Shown here in pieces: positions 22,037-31,243 of a stretch of 64,000 bases of DNA (position 1 is the first letter of the stretch; each line of letters begins with the position of its first letter). A model generated the notes under the pieces. The model was not told where the DNA came from, ran no database searches, and saw only the letters and a list, made by a program, of their open reading frames with translations. Source of the stretch: Achromobacter agilis (GTDB lineage Bacteria > Pseudomonadota > Gammaproteobacteria > Burkholderiales > Burkholderiaceae_B); assembly GCF_900496965.1 (NCBI RefSeq), contig NZ_UFQB01000004.1:186001-250000 (forward strand), written 5' to 3'. The translations under genes were made by a program, and so were the position numbers.

Positions 22037-22224
22037 AATCGACTCCGGAGAAGTGAAACTGAAACGCCCTGAGGGGGTTCAGTACTTCGCCGGAGGTCCG
22101 CAATGGCGCAGGCGTGTAATGAAACGCCTGCGGCGCGACAGCGGCAGGATCGGTAAGTAGGACATGGCCGGACCAGTGTACTCCCGCTGACCCGCGTTGG
22201 CGCGCCCCGTCCGGATGCCGCGCG

Positions 22225-23127
22225 TCACGGAATGGCGGAGCCAGCCCAATCATGGTGCGCCACCATTTCCACCGCCTTCTCCTGCAGCGGCGTGCGCGCG
22301 GCGCCGGGCCAGATCGCCTGGCTGACCGAACGGGCCGCGTGCTCGAACGCGATGAAGCGCGTGCCCGCCAGGCCGCTGCGCGACAGGCAGGCCGGCACGA
22401 TGGACACGCCCAGCCCTTGCGACACCAGCGACGCGACGCTCAACCAGTGCCTCACTTCATGCCGGATGACCGGCATGAAGCCGGCCGACACGCACATGGC
22501 CAGCACCGTCTCGTAATAGCTCGGCGACGCCGCCCGAGCGAAGAACACGAAATCGTCCCCCGCCAGCTCCGCCAGCTTGAGCGATTCGCGGCCGGCCAGC
22601 GGATGGCCGTCCGGCAGGCACACCATGAAGGGCTCGGCCACCAGGTCCCGCGCCTCCACCCCTTTGGGCAAAGGGTTGGCATGGATGAAGCCCAGATCCT
22701 GCTCGCCCCGGCGCACGGCCTCGATCTGGTCGTGCGAATTCAGTTCGGTCAGCACGTGCTCCACGTCGGGCAACTCGGCCCGCATCGCGCTCAGCAGCGC
22801 GGGCAGGCCCCGGTACAACATAGAGCCGACGAACCCGATGCGCAGCCTGCCGCGCAGGCCCGCGTCCACGCGCTGCACCAGCGTGCGCACCTCTTCCGCC
22901 TGGCGCAGCAGCGTCAGGGCTTCGCGGTACAGCACCTGCCCGGCGTCGGTCAGTTCCACGTGGCGGCTGCTGCGGTTCAGCAGACGGGCGCCCACGCTCT
23001 CCTCCAACTGCCGGATGGCGTAGCTCAGCGGCGGCTGGGAAATATGCAGCCGGACGGCCGCCCGGCTGAAATGGCGCTCTTCCGCCACGGCGATGAAATA
23101 CCGCAACAGGCGCGGATCCAGGTCCAT
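22225..23127 (-). CDS. LysR-family regulator
   Basis: A 300-residue regulator with HTH at about 5-60 (LRYFIAVAEERHFSRAAVRLHISQPPLSYAI) and an effector domain of the CatR/BenM-like type (RIGFVGSMLYRGLPALL). ATG 23127 was chosen over longer in-frame starts because it begins the family N terminus. It is divergent from the acyl-CoA dehydrogenase operon across a 123-nt AT-rich region that carries dyad symmetry, so it probably controls that operon. Confidence 0.92.
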   Translation of the reverse strand: MDLDPRLLRYFIAVAEERHFSRAAVRLHISQPPLSYAIRQLEESVGARLLNRSSRHVELTDAGQVLYREALTLLRQAEEVRTLVQRVDAGLRGRLRIGFVGSMLYRGLPALLSAMRAELPDVEHVLTELNSHDQIEAVRRGEQDLGFIHANPLPKGVEARDLVAEPFMVCLPDGHPLAGRESLKLAELAGDDFVFFARAASPSYYETVLAMCVSAGFMPVIRHEVRHWLSVASLVSQGLGVSIVPACLSRSGLAGTRFIAFEHAARSVSQAIWPGAARTPLQEKAVEMVAHHDWAGSAIP

Positions 23128-23147
23128 GGTCTTCCCCTTGTTTTTCG

Positions 23148-23204
23148 AATCTATACTTTTTTTAGATTGTTCTACACAAAAACGGTATTTGTATAGATTA
23201 ATCT
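23148..23204. promoter_or_regulatory. Putative operator: 9-bp inverted repeat plus AGATTAATCT palindrome
   Basis: AATCTATAC (23148-23156) and GTATAGATT (23191-23199) are exact inverted copies separated by 34 nt. The right arm also forms the perfect palindrome AGATTAATCT (23195-23204). The patch is strongly AT-rich in a GC-rich genome and lies between the divergent LysR and acyl-CoA dehydrogenase genes. Likely a LysR-controlled promoter region. Confidence 0.55.
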
Positions 23205-23250
23205 GCCCGCGCACCATCGGACATCTCCCCGTTTTGCACAGGATGCCGCC

Positions 23251-24951
23251 ATGGATGCCCCCGTCAAGACCGCTACGCCCGCCGCCACGCCCATTCCGGA
23301 TTCGCGCGGCCTGAACCTGTTCCGCGCCGACCCCTACGCGGCGGCGCTCAGCCAGCGCTACCTGCCCCCCGCGCTGCATGCCCACCTGCTGCCCCACCTG
23401 GAGCGGCTGGGCGAGCTGGCCGGCGGCGCCATGGACGAACTGGCCTCGACGGCCGACAAGCACCCGCCCACGCTCTCGGTGCGCAACCGCGCCGGCACGG
23501 ACGAATCCCGCATAGACAAACACCCTGCCTACGTCGAGCTCGAACGCCTGGCCTACAGCGAGTTCGGCCTGGCCGCGCTATCACACCGGGGCGGCGTGCT
23601 GGGCTGGCCCGAGCCCATGCCGGCCTCCGCCAAATACGCGCTCAGCCACCTGTTCGTGCAGGCGGAGTTCGGCCTGTGCTGCCCGGTCAGCATGACGGAC
23701 TCGCTGGCGCGCACGCTGCGCAAGTTCGGCGACCCAGCGCTGGTGGAGCGGGTCCTGCCGCAAGTGACGTCCCAGGATTTCGACACGCTGCGCCAGGGCG
23801 CCATGTTCATGACGGAGCAGGGCGCGGGATCGGACGTCAGCGCCACTGAAGTCACGGCCGAGCGCCAGGACGATGGCACCTGGCGCCTCCACGGCGACAA
23901 ATGGTTCTGCTCCAATCCGGACGCGGGCTACGCCATGGTGCTAGCGCGCAGCGAACCGCAGGCCGGCCTGAAGGGCGTGTCGCTGTTCCTGCTGCCGCGC
24001 GACCTCCCCGGCGGCGAACACAACCACTACCGCATCCTGCGCCTGAAGGACAAGCTGGGCACGCGGTCGATGGCCAGCGGCGAAATCCGCCTGGAAGGCG
24101 CGGTGGCGTGGCTGGTCGGCGAGCGCGGGCGCGGCTTCAAGCAGATGGCCGACATGATCAACAACTCGCGTCTGTCCAACGGCATGCGCGCCGCCGGCCT
24201 GATGCGCCGGGCCGTCACCGAGGCGGTCTACTTCTCGCAACACCGCCGCGCCTTCGGCAAGCGCCTGATCGACATGCCGCTGATGCAGCGCCAGCTGGTC
24301 AAGATGACGGTCTGGGCCGAACAGGCGCGCAGCGTGATATTCCAGACGGCGCGCGCGCTGGCCGACGCCGACCAGGGCAGCGGCGATCCCGCGCTGGCCC
24401 GCATCCTGACCCCGCTCATCAAGTTCCGCGCCTGCCGCGACGCCCGCAAGGTCACCGGCGACGCGATGGAAGTGCGCGGCGGCTGCGGCTACATCGAGGA
24501 ATGGACGGAGCCGCGCCTGGTACGTGACGCGCACCTGGGCTCCATCTGGGAAGGCACCAGCAACATCGTGGCGTTGGACGTGCTGCGCGCCATCACCAAG
24601 GAACAATCGCTGCCCGCGCTGCACAGCCATGTCGACCGCCTGCTGGCCGACGGCGCGCCCTGCCCGCCCGCGCTGGCCGCGTTGCAGGCCCGCGCGCTGG
24701 AACAGACCTACGCGCTGGCCGAACACGCCGCGCAAGGCAACCACCCCGAACTGGCCCGCCAGGCAGCGTCGCTGCTGTATCACGCCGTGTCCATGGCCGC
24801 CTTGCGTTGGGAAGCCGCCGCCCCCGGCCTGGAAAGCCGGGCGCAACTGGCCGACCAGGTGCTGCTGCACCGCCTGGGCCCGCGCGATCCCTACGCCATC
24901 CCGCCCGATGAAAGCGCGGCTTGCCAGGCAATCCTGCAATACGCGCTGTAA
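23251..24951 (+). CDS. AidB-like acyl-CoA dehydrogenase
   Basis: A 566-residue FAD enzyme of the AidB branch (E. coli AidB 541). Conserved pieces are MTEQGAGSDVSATEV, WFCSNPDAGYAMVLAR, NSRLSNGMRAAGLMRRA and IWEGTSNIVALDVLRA, where the Glu of WEGTSN is at the catalytic-base position. AidB itself belongs to the alkylation response. Here the operon partners, a Bug receptor and a CoA-transferase, argue for a catabolic acyl-CoA dehydrogenase instead. The ATG at 23251 follows the AT-rich control region. Confidence 0.9.
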   Translation: MDAPVKTATPAATPIPDSRGLNLFRADPYAAALSQRYLPPALHAHLLPHLERLGELAGGAMDELASTADKHPPTLSVRNRAGTDESRIDKHPAYVELERLAYSEFGLAALSHRGGVLGWPEPMPASAKYALSHLFVQAEFGLCCPVSMTDSLARTLRKFGDPALVERVLPQVTSQDFDTLRQGAMFMTEQGAGSDVSATEVTAERQDDGTWRLHGDKWFCSNPDAGYAMVLARSEPQAGLKGVSLFLLPRDLPGGEHNHYRILRLKDKLGTRSMASGEIRLEGAVAWLVGERGRGFKQMADMINNSRLSNGMRAAGLMRRAVTEAVYFSQHRRAFGKRLIDMPLMQRQLVKMTVWAEQARSVIFQTARALADADQGSGDPALARILTPLIKFRACRDARKVTGDAMEVRGGCGYIEEWTEPRLVRDAHLGSIWEGTSNIVALDVLRAITKEQSLPALHSHVDRLLADGAPCPPALAALQARALEQTYALAEHAAQGNHPELARQAASLLYHAVSMAALRWEAAAPGLESRAQLADQVLLHRLGPRDPYAIPPDESAACQAILQYAL

Positions 24952-24999
24952 ACCGACGCCGGCGGCACAGCCGGCGCGTCCCTACCACTGGAGACAAGC

Positions 25000-25980
25000 A
25001 TGAATCGTTACCTCGCCCCCTTGCTGCTGGCCGCCGCCGCGGCCATCCCCTCGGCGCCCGCGCTGGCCGCGGACGCCTACCCCTCGGAACGGCCGGTCAC
25101 CCTGATCGTGCCTTTCCCGCCCGGCGGCCCCACCGACGCCCTGGCGCGCAGGCTGGCGGACAAGCTCCGGCAGCCGCTGAAGCAGAATGTCATCGTCGAA
25201 AACCGCAGCGGCGCGGGCGGCAACATCGGCTCGGAGTACGTGGCCATGGCCAAGCCCGACGGCTACACCCTGCTGTTCGGCACCTCCGGGCCGCTGGCGA
25301 TCAACGTCAGCCTGTACAAGAAGCAGGGCTACGACCCGCAGACCAGCTTCGCCCCCATCATCCGCATCGGCCACCTGCCCAACATCCTGGTCGTGAACCC
25401 GTCCGTGCCGGCGAACAACATGCAGGAGCTCATCGCCTACGCCAAGAAAAACCCCGAGGCGCTGAGCTACGCCTCGTCGGGAAACGGCGCGTCCTCGCAC
25501 CTCGCCGGCATTCTCTTCAACCGCATGGCCGGCACCCAGATCATGCATATCCCCTACAAGGGCACCGGCCCCGCGCTCAATGACCTGCTGGGCGGGCAGG
25601 TGTCCATGTCATTCACGGACATCCTGACCGCGCTGCCCTACGTCAAGGCCGGCAAGCTGCGCGCCATCGGCCTGGCCAGCGCCCAGCGCTCCGACGCGCT
25701 GCCCGACCTGCCCACGCTGTCCGAGCAAGGGCTCAAGGGCTACGACGTCAGCGTGTTCTTCGGCATCGTGGCGCCCAAGAACACGCCCGCGCCGGTCGTG
25801 GACACCCTGAACCGGGCGTTCCAGGCCGCCCTGTCCGATCCCGAGGTGGCCCAGACGCTGCGCAGCCAGGGCATCGTCGAAGCCCAGGACAAGACGCCCC
25901 AGGGCCTGTCCGCCTTCATCTCGGCCGAAGTTCCCAAATGGCGCGACGTAATCGCCAGCGCCCACGTTTCCATCGACTGA
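25000..25980 (+). CDS. Bug/TctC-type periplasmic solute-binding receptor
   Basis: A 326-residue tripartite tricarboxylate receptor. A signal peptide (about 1-23, ALLLAAAAAIPSAPALA) is followed by the family pattern PVTLIVPFPPGGPTDALARRLADKL, VIVENRSGAGGNIGSEYVA and MHIPYKGTGPALNDLLGGQV. It lies between the acyl-CoA dehydrogenase and the CoA-transferase, so it probably binds the organic acid used by this operon. No TctA/TctB membrane genes are nearby, as is common for orphan Bug receptors. Confidence 0.93.
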   Translation: MNRYLAPLLLAAAAAIPSAPALAADAYPSERPVTLIVPFPPGGPTDALARRLADKLRQPLKQNVIVENRSGAGGNIGSEYVAMAKPDGYTLLFGTSGPLAINVSLYKKQGYDPQTSFAPIIRIGHLPNILVVNPSVPANNMQELIAYAKKNPEALSYASSGNGASSHLAGILFNRMAGTQIMHIPYKGTGPALNDLLGGQVSMSFTDILTALPYVKAGKLRAIGLASAQRSDALPDLPTLSEQGLKGYDVSVFFGIVAPKNTPAPVVDTLNRAFQAALSDPEVAQTLRSQGIVEAQDKTPQGLSAFISAEVPKWRDVIASAHVSID

Positions 25981-25992
25981 ACGGATCCCTGC

Positions 25993-27120
25993 ATGGCTTC
26001 AACGCAACCCAACCCCGGCTCCCTGGCCGGCTGCAAGGTGATCGACCTATCCCGCGTGCTGGGCGGTCCTTATTGCACGCAGATCCTGGCCGACCACGGC
26101 GCCGACGTGCTCAAGATCGAGCCGCCCGGCGGCGACGAAACCCGGGGCTGGGGGCCGCCCTTCCTGGGCGATACGGCCTCCTACTTCATTGGCGTAAACC
26201 GCAACAAGGAAGGCATGACGCTGGACCTGTCCCAGGAAGCGGGCCAGGAACTGCTGCGCCGCCTGCTGGCCGACGCCGACGTGCTGGTCGAGAACTTCAA
26301 ACCCGGCACGCTCGAGAAATGGGGCTTGGGATACGAGACGCTGAGCCGGGAGTTTCCGGCGCTGATCCATTGCCGGGTCAGCGGCTTCGGATCCGACGGG
26401 CCGCTGGGCGGCCTGCCGGGCTACGACGCCTGCGCGCAGGCCATGTGCGGCCTCATGAGCGTGAACGGCGACGCGGAGGGCGAGGCCACCCGGGTCGGCC
26501 TGCCCGTGGTGGACATGGTGACCGGCCTGAACGCGGCGGTGGCCATCCTGCTAGCGCTCAACGAGCGCGGCCGCAGCGGCCTCGGCCAGTTCCTGGACAT
26601 CACGCTGTACGACTGCGCCCTGTCGCTGCTGCATCCGCACGCGCCGAACTACTTCTACAGCGGCAAGGTGCCCGCGCGCAGCGGCAACGCGCACCCGAAC
26701 ATCGCTCCCTACGAAACGCTGCCCACCGCCAGCGGCCCGATCTTCCTTGCCGTGGGCAACAACCGGCAATTCGCGCAGCTGGCGCAAACGCTGGGCGCGC
26801 CCGCGCTGGCCGAAGACCCGCGCTACGCGGCCAATGCCGACCGCCTGCGCAACCGCCAGGCGCTGCGCGACGACCTGTCCGCGCTGTTGGCCGGACACGA
26901 CGCGGCCGGGCTGGCCGACCGCCTGCTGCGCAGCGGCGTGCCCGCGGCCGCCGTGCTGACGGTGGACCAGGCGCTGGCGCACCCGCATACGCGGCACCGC
27001 GGGATGGTGCTGGAGCAAGGCGATTACCGCGGCGTGGGTTCCCCGATCAAGCTGTCGCGCACGCCCGCGACGCTGCGCAAGCTGCCACCGGCGCTGGGCC
27101 CGGCCACGCGAGACGACTAG
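25993..27120 (+). CDS. CaiB/BaiF class III CoA-transferase
   Basis: A 375-residue formyl-CoA-transferase-family enzyme predicted to move CoA between organic acids. Evidence: VIDLSRVLGGPYCTQILADHGADVLKIE, ETRGWGPPFLGDTASYF, and the Asp of LPVVDMVTGLNAAVA at the catalytic position. It starts 12 nt after the Bug receptor gene and ends the operon. The C-terminal domain is slightly short compared with the usual 390-410 residues, but the gene looks intact. Confidence 0.92.
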   Translation: MASTQPNPGSLAGCKVIDLSRVLGGPYCTQILADHGADVLKIEPPGGDETRGWGPPFLGDTASYFIGVNRNKEGMTLDLSQEAGQELLRRLLADADVLVENFKPGTLEKWGLGYETLSREFPALIHCRVSGFGSDGPLGGLPGYDACAQAMCGLMSVNGDAEGEATRVGLPVVDMVTGLNAAVAILLALNERGRSGLGQFLDITLYDCALSLLHPHAPNYFYSGKVPARSGNAHPNIAPYETLPTASGPIFLAVGNNRQFAQLAQTLGAPALAEDPRYAANADRLRNRQALRDDLSALLAGHDAAGLADRLLRSGVPAAAVLTVDQALAHPHTRHRGMVLEQGDYRGVGSPIKLSRTPATLRKLPPALGPATRDD

Positions 27121-27140
27121 GCTCCCGATGCCGCGGCGGC

Positions 27141-28898
27141 TCAGCCCCCTTGGGCCAGGCCTTCGCGGCGCGGATCCACGCCCCCCTGCAGCCCGTCGGC
27201 GCCGATCACGATGCCGTGGATGCCGCTGGGAAACTCGGTGATGCGCACCGGGTGCCCCATGCGTTCGAGCGCAGGCGCCAGGGCCTCCAGCGGCGTGCCC
27301 TTCTCGAGTTCGGTTTCCTTGTTGCGGCTGCCCATGTTGGGCAAGGCGATGGCGGCCTGGATATCCAGGCCCCAGTCCAGCACGCCCACCAGGGTCTTGG
27401 CCACGTAGTTGATGATGGCGCTGCCGCCGGGCGAGCCCACCAGCATATAGGGCTTGCCGTCGCGCAACACGATCATCGGCGCCATCGCGCTGCGCGGCCG
27501 CTTGCCGGGCTCGATGCGGTTGGCCACGAGCCTGCCCTCGGGATCCCGGTACGACGAGGAAAAGTCCGTCATCTCGTTGTTCAGCAGGAAGCCGCGCACG
27601 AAAATCTTGCTGCCGAATTCGCTCTCGATGGTGGTCGTCATGCTCAGCGCATTGCCCTCGGCGTCTACCGCCACCAGGTGGCTCGTGGAGGGCAGCTCGA
27701 GGGCATTGTCCTTGCCCAGCGACAGGAGCTTGCCTTCGGGATCGCCGGGCAGCGCCACCTTCATGCTGCGATCCGGCCGGATCAAGGCGCCGCGCGCGCG
27801 CAGGTACGCAGGGGCCAGCAAGGCGCTGACGGGCACCGGCACATAGGATGGGTCCGCGACGTAGAAATCGCGGTCGGCGAACGCCAGCCGGCCAGCCTCG
27901 GAAAAATAGTGCACCGCCTCCACGCTGCCCGGCGCGTACTGGCCGATAGGGAACTGCTCCAGTTCGCCCAACATCTGCAGCACGGCGATGGGGCCGCTGC
28001 TGGGCGGCCCCATGCCGCACAACTGGTAGCCGCGGTAGGCGCCGCAGACGGGCGGACGCTTCTTGGCGCGATAAGCGGCCAGGTCGGCCAGGCTCAGGTC
28101 GCCGGGCACGGCATGGCCGTGCACCGCGGCGACGATGTCCCGCGCGATGCCGCCCTGGTAGAACGCCTCCGCGCCCTGCTCCGCCACCGCGCGCAGCGTG
28201 CGCGCGAACTCGGGATTCTTCAGCACGTGGCCGACGGGCCAGGCCTCGCCGCCCGGCGCGTAGAAATAGGCCGCCGCCGCGGGCTGCGCGGGCAGCGCCT
28301 TGTTGCCCGCCAGCAGCGCGTGCAGGCGCGGCGACACGGCGAAGCCCTGCTCGGCCAGCCGGATCGCGGGCTGGAACAGGTCGGCCCAGGGCAGCACGCC
28401 ATTCTCTTTGTGCGCCAGTTCCAAGCCGCGCAGCAGGCCGGGCACGCCGACGGACATGCCGTTATTGACAGCTTGCGCGAAAGGCAGCGGCTTGCCCTGG
28501 GCATCCAGGAAGCGGTCCTGGCGGGCCGCCGCGGGCGCGGTCTCGCGGCTGTCGTAGGTCTGGATGCGGCCGGTCCGAGCCGAATACAGCACCATGAACG
28601 CGCCGCCGCCGATGCCGGAGGATTGCGGCTCCACCAGGTTCAGCACCAATTGGGTAGCGATGGCGGCGTCCACCACGCTGCCACCCCGGCGCAGCATGTC
28701 GTCGCCCGCCTGCGTCGCGAGCGGGTTGGCCGACACCATCATGAAATGCGATGCCCGCACCAGCTGGCGGGCCTGCGTGCCGCTGGCGGCCTCCGGATTG
28801 AGGTCCTCGGCCGCGTGCGGCATCCGGCCCCAAGCGGCGGGCACGGCGGACATAGCGGCGGCAAGCAGGATCGCGGCGGCATGGCTGGATGCGCGCAT
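27141..28898 (-). CDS. ggt: Gamma-glutamyltranspeptidase
   Basis: Periplasmic N-terminal nucleophile hydrolase cleaving gamma-glutamyl bonds of glutathione. The 585-residue precursor has a signal peptide (about 1-24). The autoprocessing site is LPSTSHLVAVD near residue 403; the Thr would be the new N-terminal nucleophile. The family usually reads T-T-H here, so S in the second position is a mild deviation. Other marks are SGIGGGAFMVLY and VGSPGGSAIINYV. It is divergent from a LysR gene across 110 nt. Confidence 0.95.
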   Translation of the reverse strand: MRASSHAAAILLAAAMSAVPAAWGRMPHAAEDLNPEAASGTQARQLVRASHFMMVSANPLATQAGDDMLRRGGSVVDAAIATQLVLNLVEPQSSGIGGGAFMVLYSARTGRIQTYDSRETAPAAARQDRFLDAQGKPLPFAQAVNNGMSVGVPGLLRGLELAHKENGVLPWADLFQPAIRLAEQGFAVSPRLHALLAGNKALPAQPAAAAYFYAPGGEAWPVGHVLKNPEFARTLRAVAEQGAEAFYQGGIARDIVAAVHGHAVPGDLSLADLAAYRAKKRPPVCGAYRGYQLCGMGPPSSGPIAVLQMLGELEQFPIGQYAPGSVEAVHYFSEAGRLAFADRDFYVADPSYVPVPVSALLAPAYLRARGALIRPDRSMKVALPGDPEGKLLSLGKDNALELPSTSHLVAVDAEGNALSMTTTIESEFGSKIFVRGFLLNNEMTDFSSSYRDPEGRLVANRIEPGKRPRSAMAPMIVLRDGKPYMLVGSPGGSAIINYVAKTLVGVLDWGLDIQAAIALPNMGSRNKETELEKGTPLEALAPALERMGHPVRITEFPSGIHGIVIGADGLQGGVDPRREGLAQGG

Positions 28899-29008
28899 GG
28901 GGAACTCCGATAGGCGCCGGCATACCGGCAGGCGTCCATCATATCAACGCGTCCGCCCGGCGCATCCGGCATAGAATCCCGGTTCCCGTCCACTGCCCCC
29001 GTCGTGCC

Positions 29009-29914
29009 ATGCGCCTGCGCCACATCGAGATTTTCGAAGCGATCCGTCGTACCGGGTCCCTGACCGAGGCCGCGGCCGCGCTGCACATTTCGCAGCCCGC
29101 GGCCAGCAAGCTGCTGGCGCACGCCGAGGCCCAGCTGGGCTTCAAGCTGTTCGAGCGTGTAAAGGGCCGGCTGGTCGCCACCCGCGAAGCCGATATCCTC
29201 ACCCCCGAGGTCGCGCGCCTGAACCAGGACCTGAACAGCGTGCGCAGGCTGGCCGCCAGCCTGCGCGACCGGCCCAACGGCCACTTGCGGCTGGGCTGCG
29301 CGCCCGCGCTGGGCCTGGGGCTGCTGCCGGGCGTGGTGCGCGACAGCCGCGATGCCCAGCCCGGCATCACCTTCGACATCCATACGCACCACAGCGCCGA
29401 GCTCGTGCAGGGCCTGCTGACACGCGAACTGGACCTGGCCATCACCTTCGACACGAACGACTATCCGGGCCTCACCCGGCTGGGCCTCGGCCATACGGAA
29501 CTCGTGCACCTGAGCCGCAAGCCCGGCGCGGGCCCGCTGCGGCTGTCGGCGCTGTCGACCATGGCGGGCGACACGCTGATCGTGCTGGACGCCGGCGACG
29601 CCTCGGGCGCCCTGCTGCAGATGGCGCTGGACGCCCAGGGCCTGGATCCGCAGGTCGCCATCCAGGTGCAGACCCATTACGTGGCCTGCGCGCTGGTCGA
29701 TGCCGGATGCGGCGACGCCATCGTGGACGCGATCACCGCCCAGGCGATGCTGCGCCCCGGCATGAGCCTGCGCAGGCTGGATCCGCCGTTGCGGGTTCCC
29801 ATCAGCATCATGGTGCGCAACCAGGACCCTTTGTCCGCGCTGCACCGCGACCTGATCGAACGGCTGAAGGCCGGCTGCGAAGCGCGCCTGGCCGCCCTCG
29901 ACGGCCCGCGCTGA
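29009..29914 (+). CDS. LysR-family regulator
   Basis: A 301-residue regulator: HTH at about 1-60 (MRLRHIEIFEAIRRTGSLTEAAAALHISQPAASKLL), then an effector domain. ATG 29009 gives the family N terminus; the frame is open further upstream without a good start. It is divergent from ggt and convergent with a Bug receptor gene, with a bidirectional terminator between. It may control ggt. Confidence 0.92.
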   Translation: MRLRHIEIFEAIRRTGSLTEAAAALHISQPAASKLLAHAEAQLGFKLFERVKGRLVATREADILTPEVARLNQDLNSVRRLAASLRDRPNGHLRLGCAPALGLGLLPGVVRDSRDAQPGITFDIHTHHSAELVQGLLTRELDLAITFDTNDYPGLTRLGLGHTELVHLSRKPGAGPLRLSALSTMAGDTLIVLDAGDASGALLQMALDAQGLDPQVAIQVQTHYVACALVDAGCGDAIVDAITAQAMLRPGMSLRRLDPPLRVPISIMVRNQDPLSALHRDLIERLKAGCEARLAALDGPR

Positions 29915-29935
29915 GAACGCCGGCCTTCCGCAAAA

Positions 29936-29970
29936 ACACAACGGGCGCCCGAAGGCGCCCGTTGCATTTC
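29936..29970. terminator. Bidirectional intrinsic terminator (LysR / Bug receptor)
   Basis: A perfect 10-bp stem AACGGGCGCC (29940-29949) / GGCGCCCGTT (29954-29963) with loop CGAA. An A-run lies on the left and a T-containing stretch on the right, between convergent genes. Confidence 0.85.
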
Positions 29971-30009
29971 ATAGAGCTGGGGGCAGGCGGAACCCGCCCC
30001 CGCGCGCCA

Positions 30010-31002
30010 TCAGTCCAGCTTGATGTTCTGCTTCTTCACGACGTCCTTCGCCCAGTCGTACTGCTCTTTGATTTCCTTGGCGAATTCTTCCGGCGTGTTG
30101 CCCGACGGCGCCGAGCCTTGGTCGTCCAGCGCCTTGATGACCTTCGGGTCCTTCAGGGCCACGACGGCCGCGTCGCGCAGCTTGTTCACGACTTCCATGG
30201 ACGTGCCCTTGGGAGCCAGCAGGCCGTACCAGACCGGCTGGTTCAGCACCGGGAAGCCCGCGTCCTTGAACGTCGGCACGTCCTTGATGGCTTCGATGCG
30301 ATCCGGCCACGCGATGGCCATGGCGCGCAGCTTGCCCGCCTGGATCTGCGGCATCGACGACGGCAGGTTGTCGAACAGGATTTCGATCTGGCCGCCGACG
30401 GCGTCGGCCACGGCCGGGCCCGAACCCTTGTACGGCACGTGCACGATGTCCGTGCCGGTGGCCATCTTGAACGATTCGCCCATCAGGTGCAGCACGCCGC
30501 AGGTGCCCGAGCTGCCATAGGAGTACTTGCCCGGGTTCTTCTTCAGCTCTTCCAGGAAGCCCTTGAAGTCCTTGGCAGGGAACTTCGGGTTCACGGCCAC
30601 GACGTTGGCGGTGTTGGCGAAGTTGGTGACCGGCTGGAAGTCCTTGATCGGATCGTAGGGCAGGTCATTGGGACGGCAGGCGGGGTTCACGGCCATCGTC
30701 GACACGGTGGCGATGGACAGCGTGTAGCCGTCGGCGTCGGCGCGCGCGGCTTCGGACGCGCCGATGGCGCCGCCCGCGCCACCCTTGTTTTCCACGACCA
30801 TGGGTTGGCCCAGTTCCTGGCTCATGCGCTGCGTCACGAGGCGCGCGATGATGTCGGTGGAACCGCCAGGCGCAAACGGGACGATGACACGGATGGGCTT
30901 GCTCGGGTACTTGTCGGCGGCGTGCGCGGCGGAGGCGCCAAGGGTACCGGCAGCGCCTGCGGCCAGGGCGATGGCCGCGGCCAGGGAACGGACTTTGTTC
31001 AT
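30010..31002 (-). CDS. Bug/TctC-type periplasmic solute-binding receptor
   Basis: A 330-residue receptor with signal peptide (MNKVRSLAAAIALAAGAAG, cut after AHA) and the family motifs IRVIVPFAPGGSTDIIARLVT, MVVENKGGAGGAIGASEAA and VHVPYKGSGPAVADAVGGQ. The MNKVRSL start was chosen over one 11 codons upstream because it begins the signal peptide. A monocistronic gene; ligand unknown. Confidence 0.93.
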   Translation of the reverse strand: MNKVRSLAAAIALAAGAAGTLGASAAHAADKYPSKPIRVIVPFAPGGSTDIIARLVTQRMSQELGQPMVVENKGGAGGAIGASEAARADADGYTLSIATVSTMAVNPACRPNDLPYDPIKDFQPVTNFANTANVVAVNPKFPAKDFKGFLEELKKNPGKYSYGSSGTCGVLHLMGESFKMATGTDIVHVPYKGSGPAVADAVGGQIEILFDNLPSSMPQIQAGKLRAMAIAWPDRIEAIKDVPTFKDAGFPVLNQPVWYGLLAPKGTSMEVVNKLRDAAVVALKDPKVIKALDDQGSAPSGNTPEEFAKEIKEQYDWAKDVVKKQNIKLD

Positions 31003-31243
31003 AGAAGTGTTTCCTCCAATATTGCTGGCCCGCATGTGAACGGGCCGTCTGTGATGTGCCCGCCTGTAGACGGGTCAGCAATTGACGGTGGCGGCGCGTT
31101 GCTGGGGTGCTGGTCGAATCGCACTGCTTTTGTAGGTTGCTTGTGGCACACGCGGCCGCCAGAATGACGGAGAATAGCAGCAAATGCTTACAGTCGCATA
31201 GCGCGCCGATCCCCGGTTGACGCCCATCAATTCGTACTCGCCA

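Noticed and set aside
20009-22072. 687-codon plus-strand frame across the SulP gene
   Set aside because: It is antisense to a clear SulP/STAS coding sequence and gives a low-complexity Arg/Gln/His protein.
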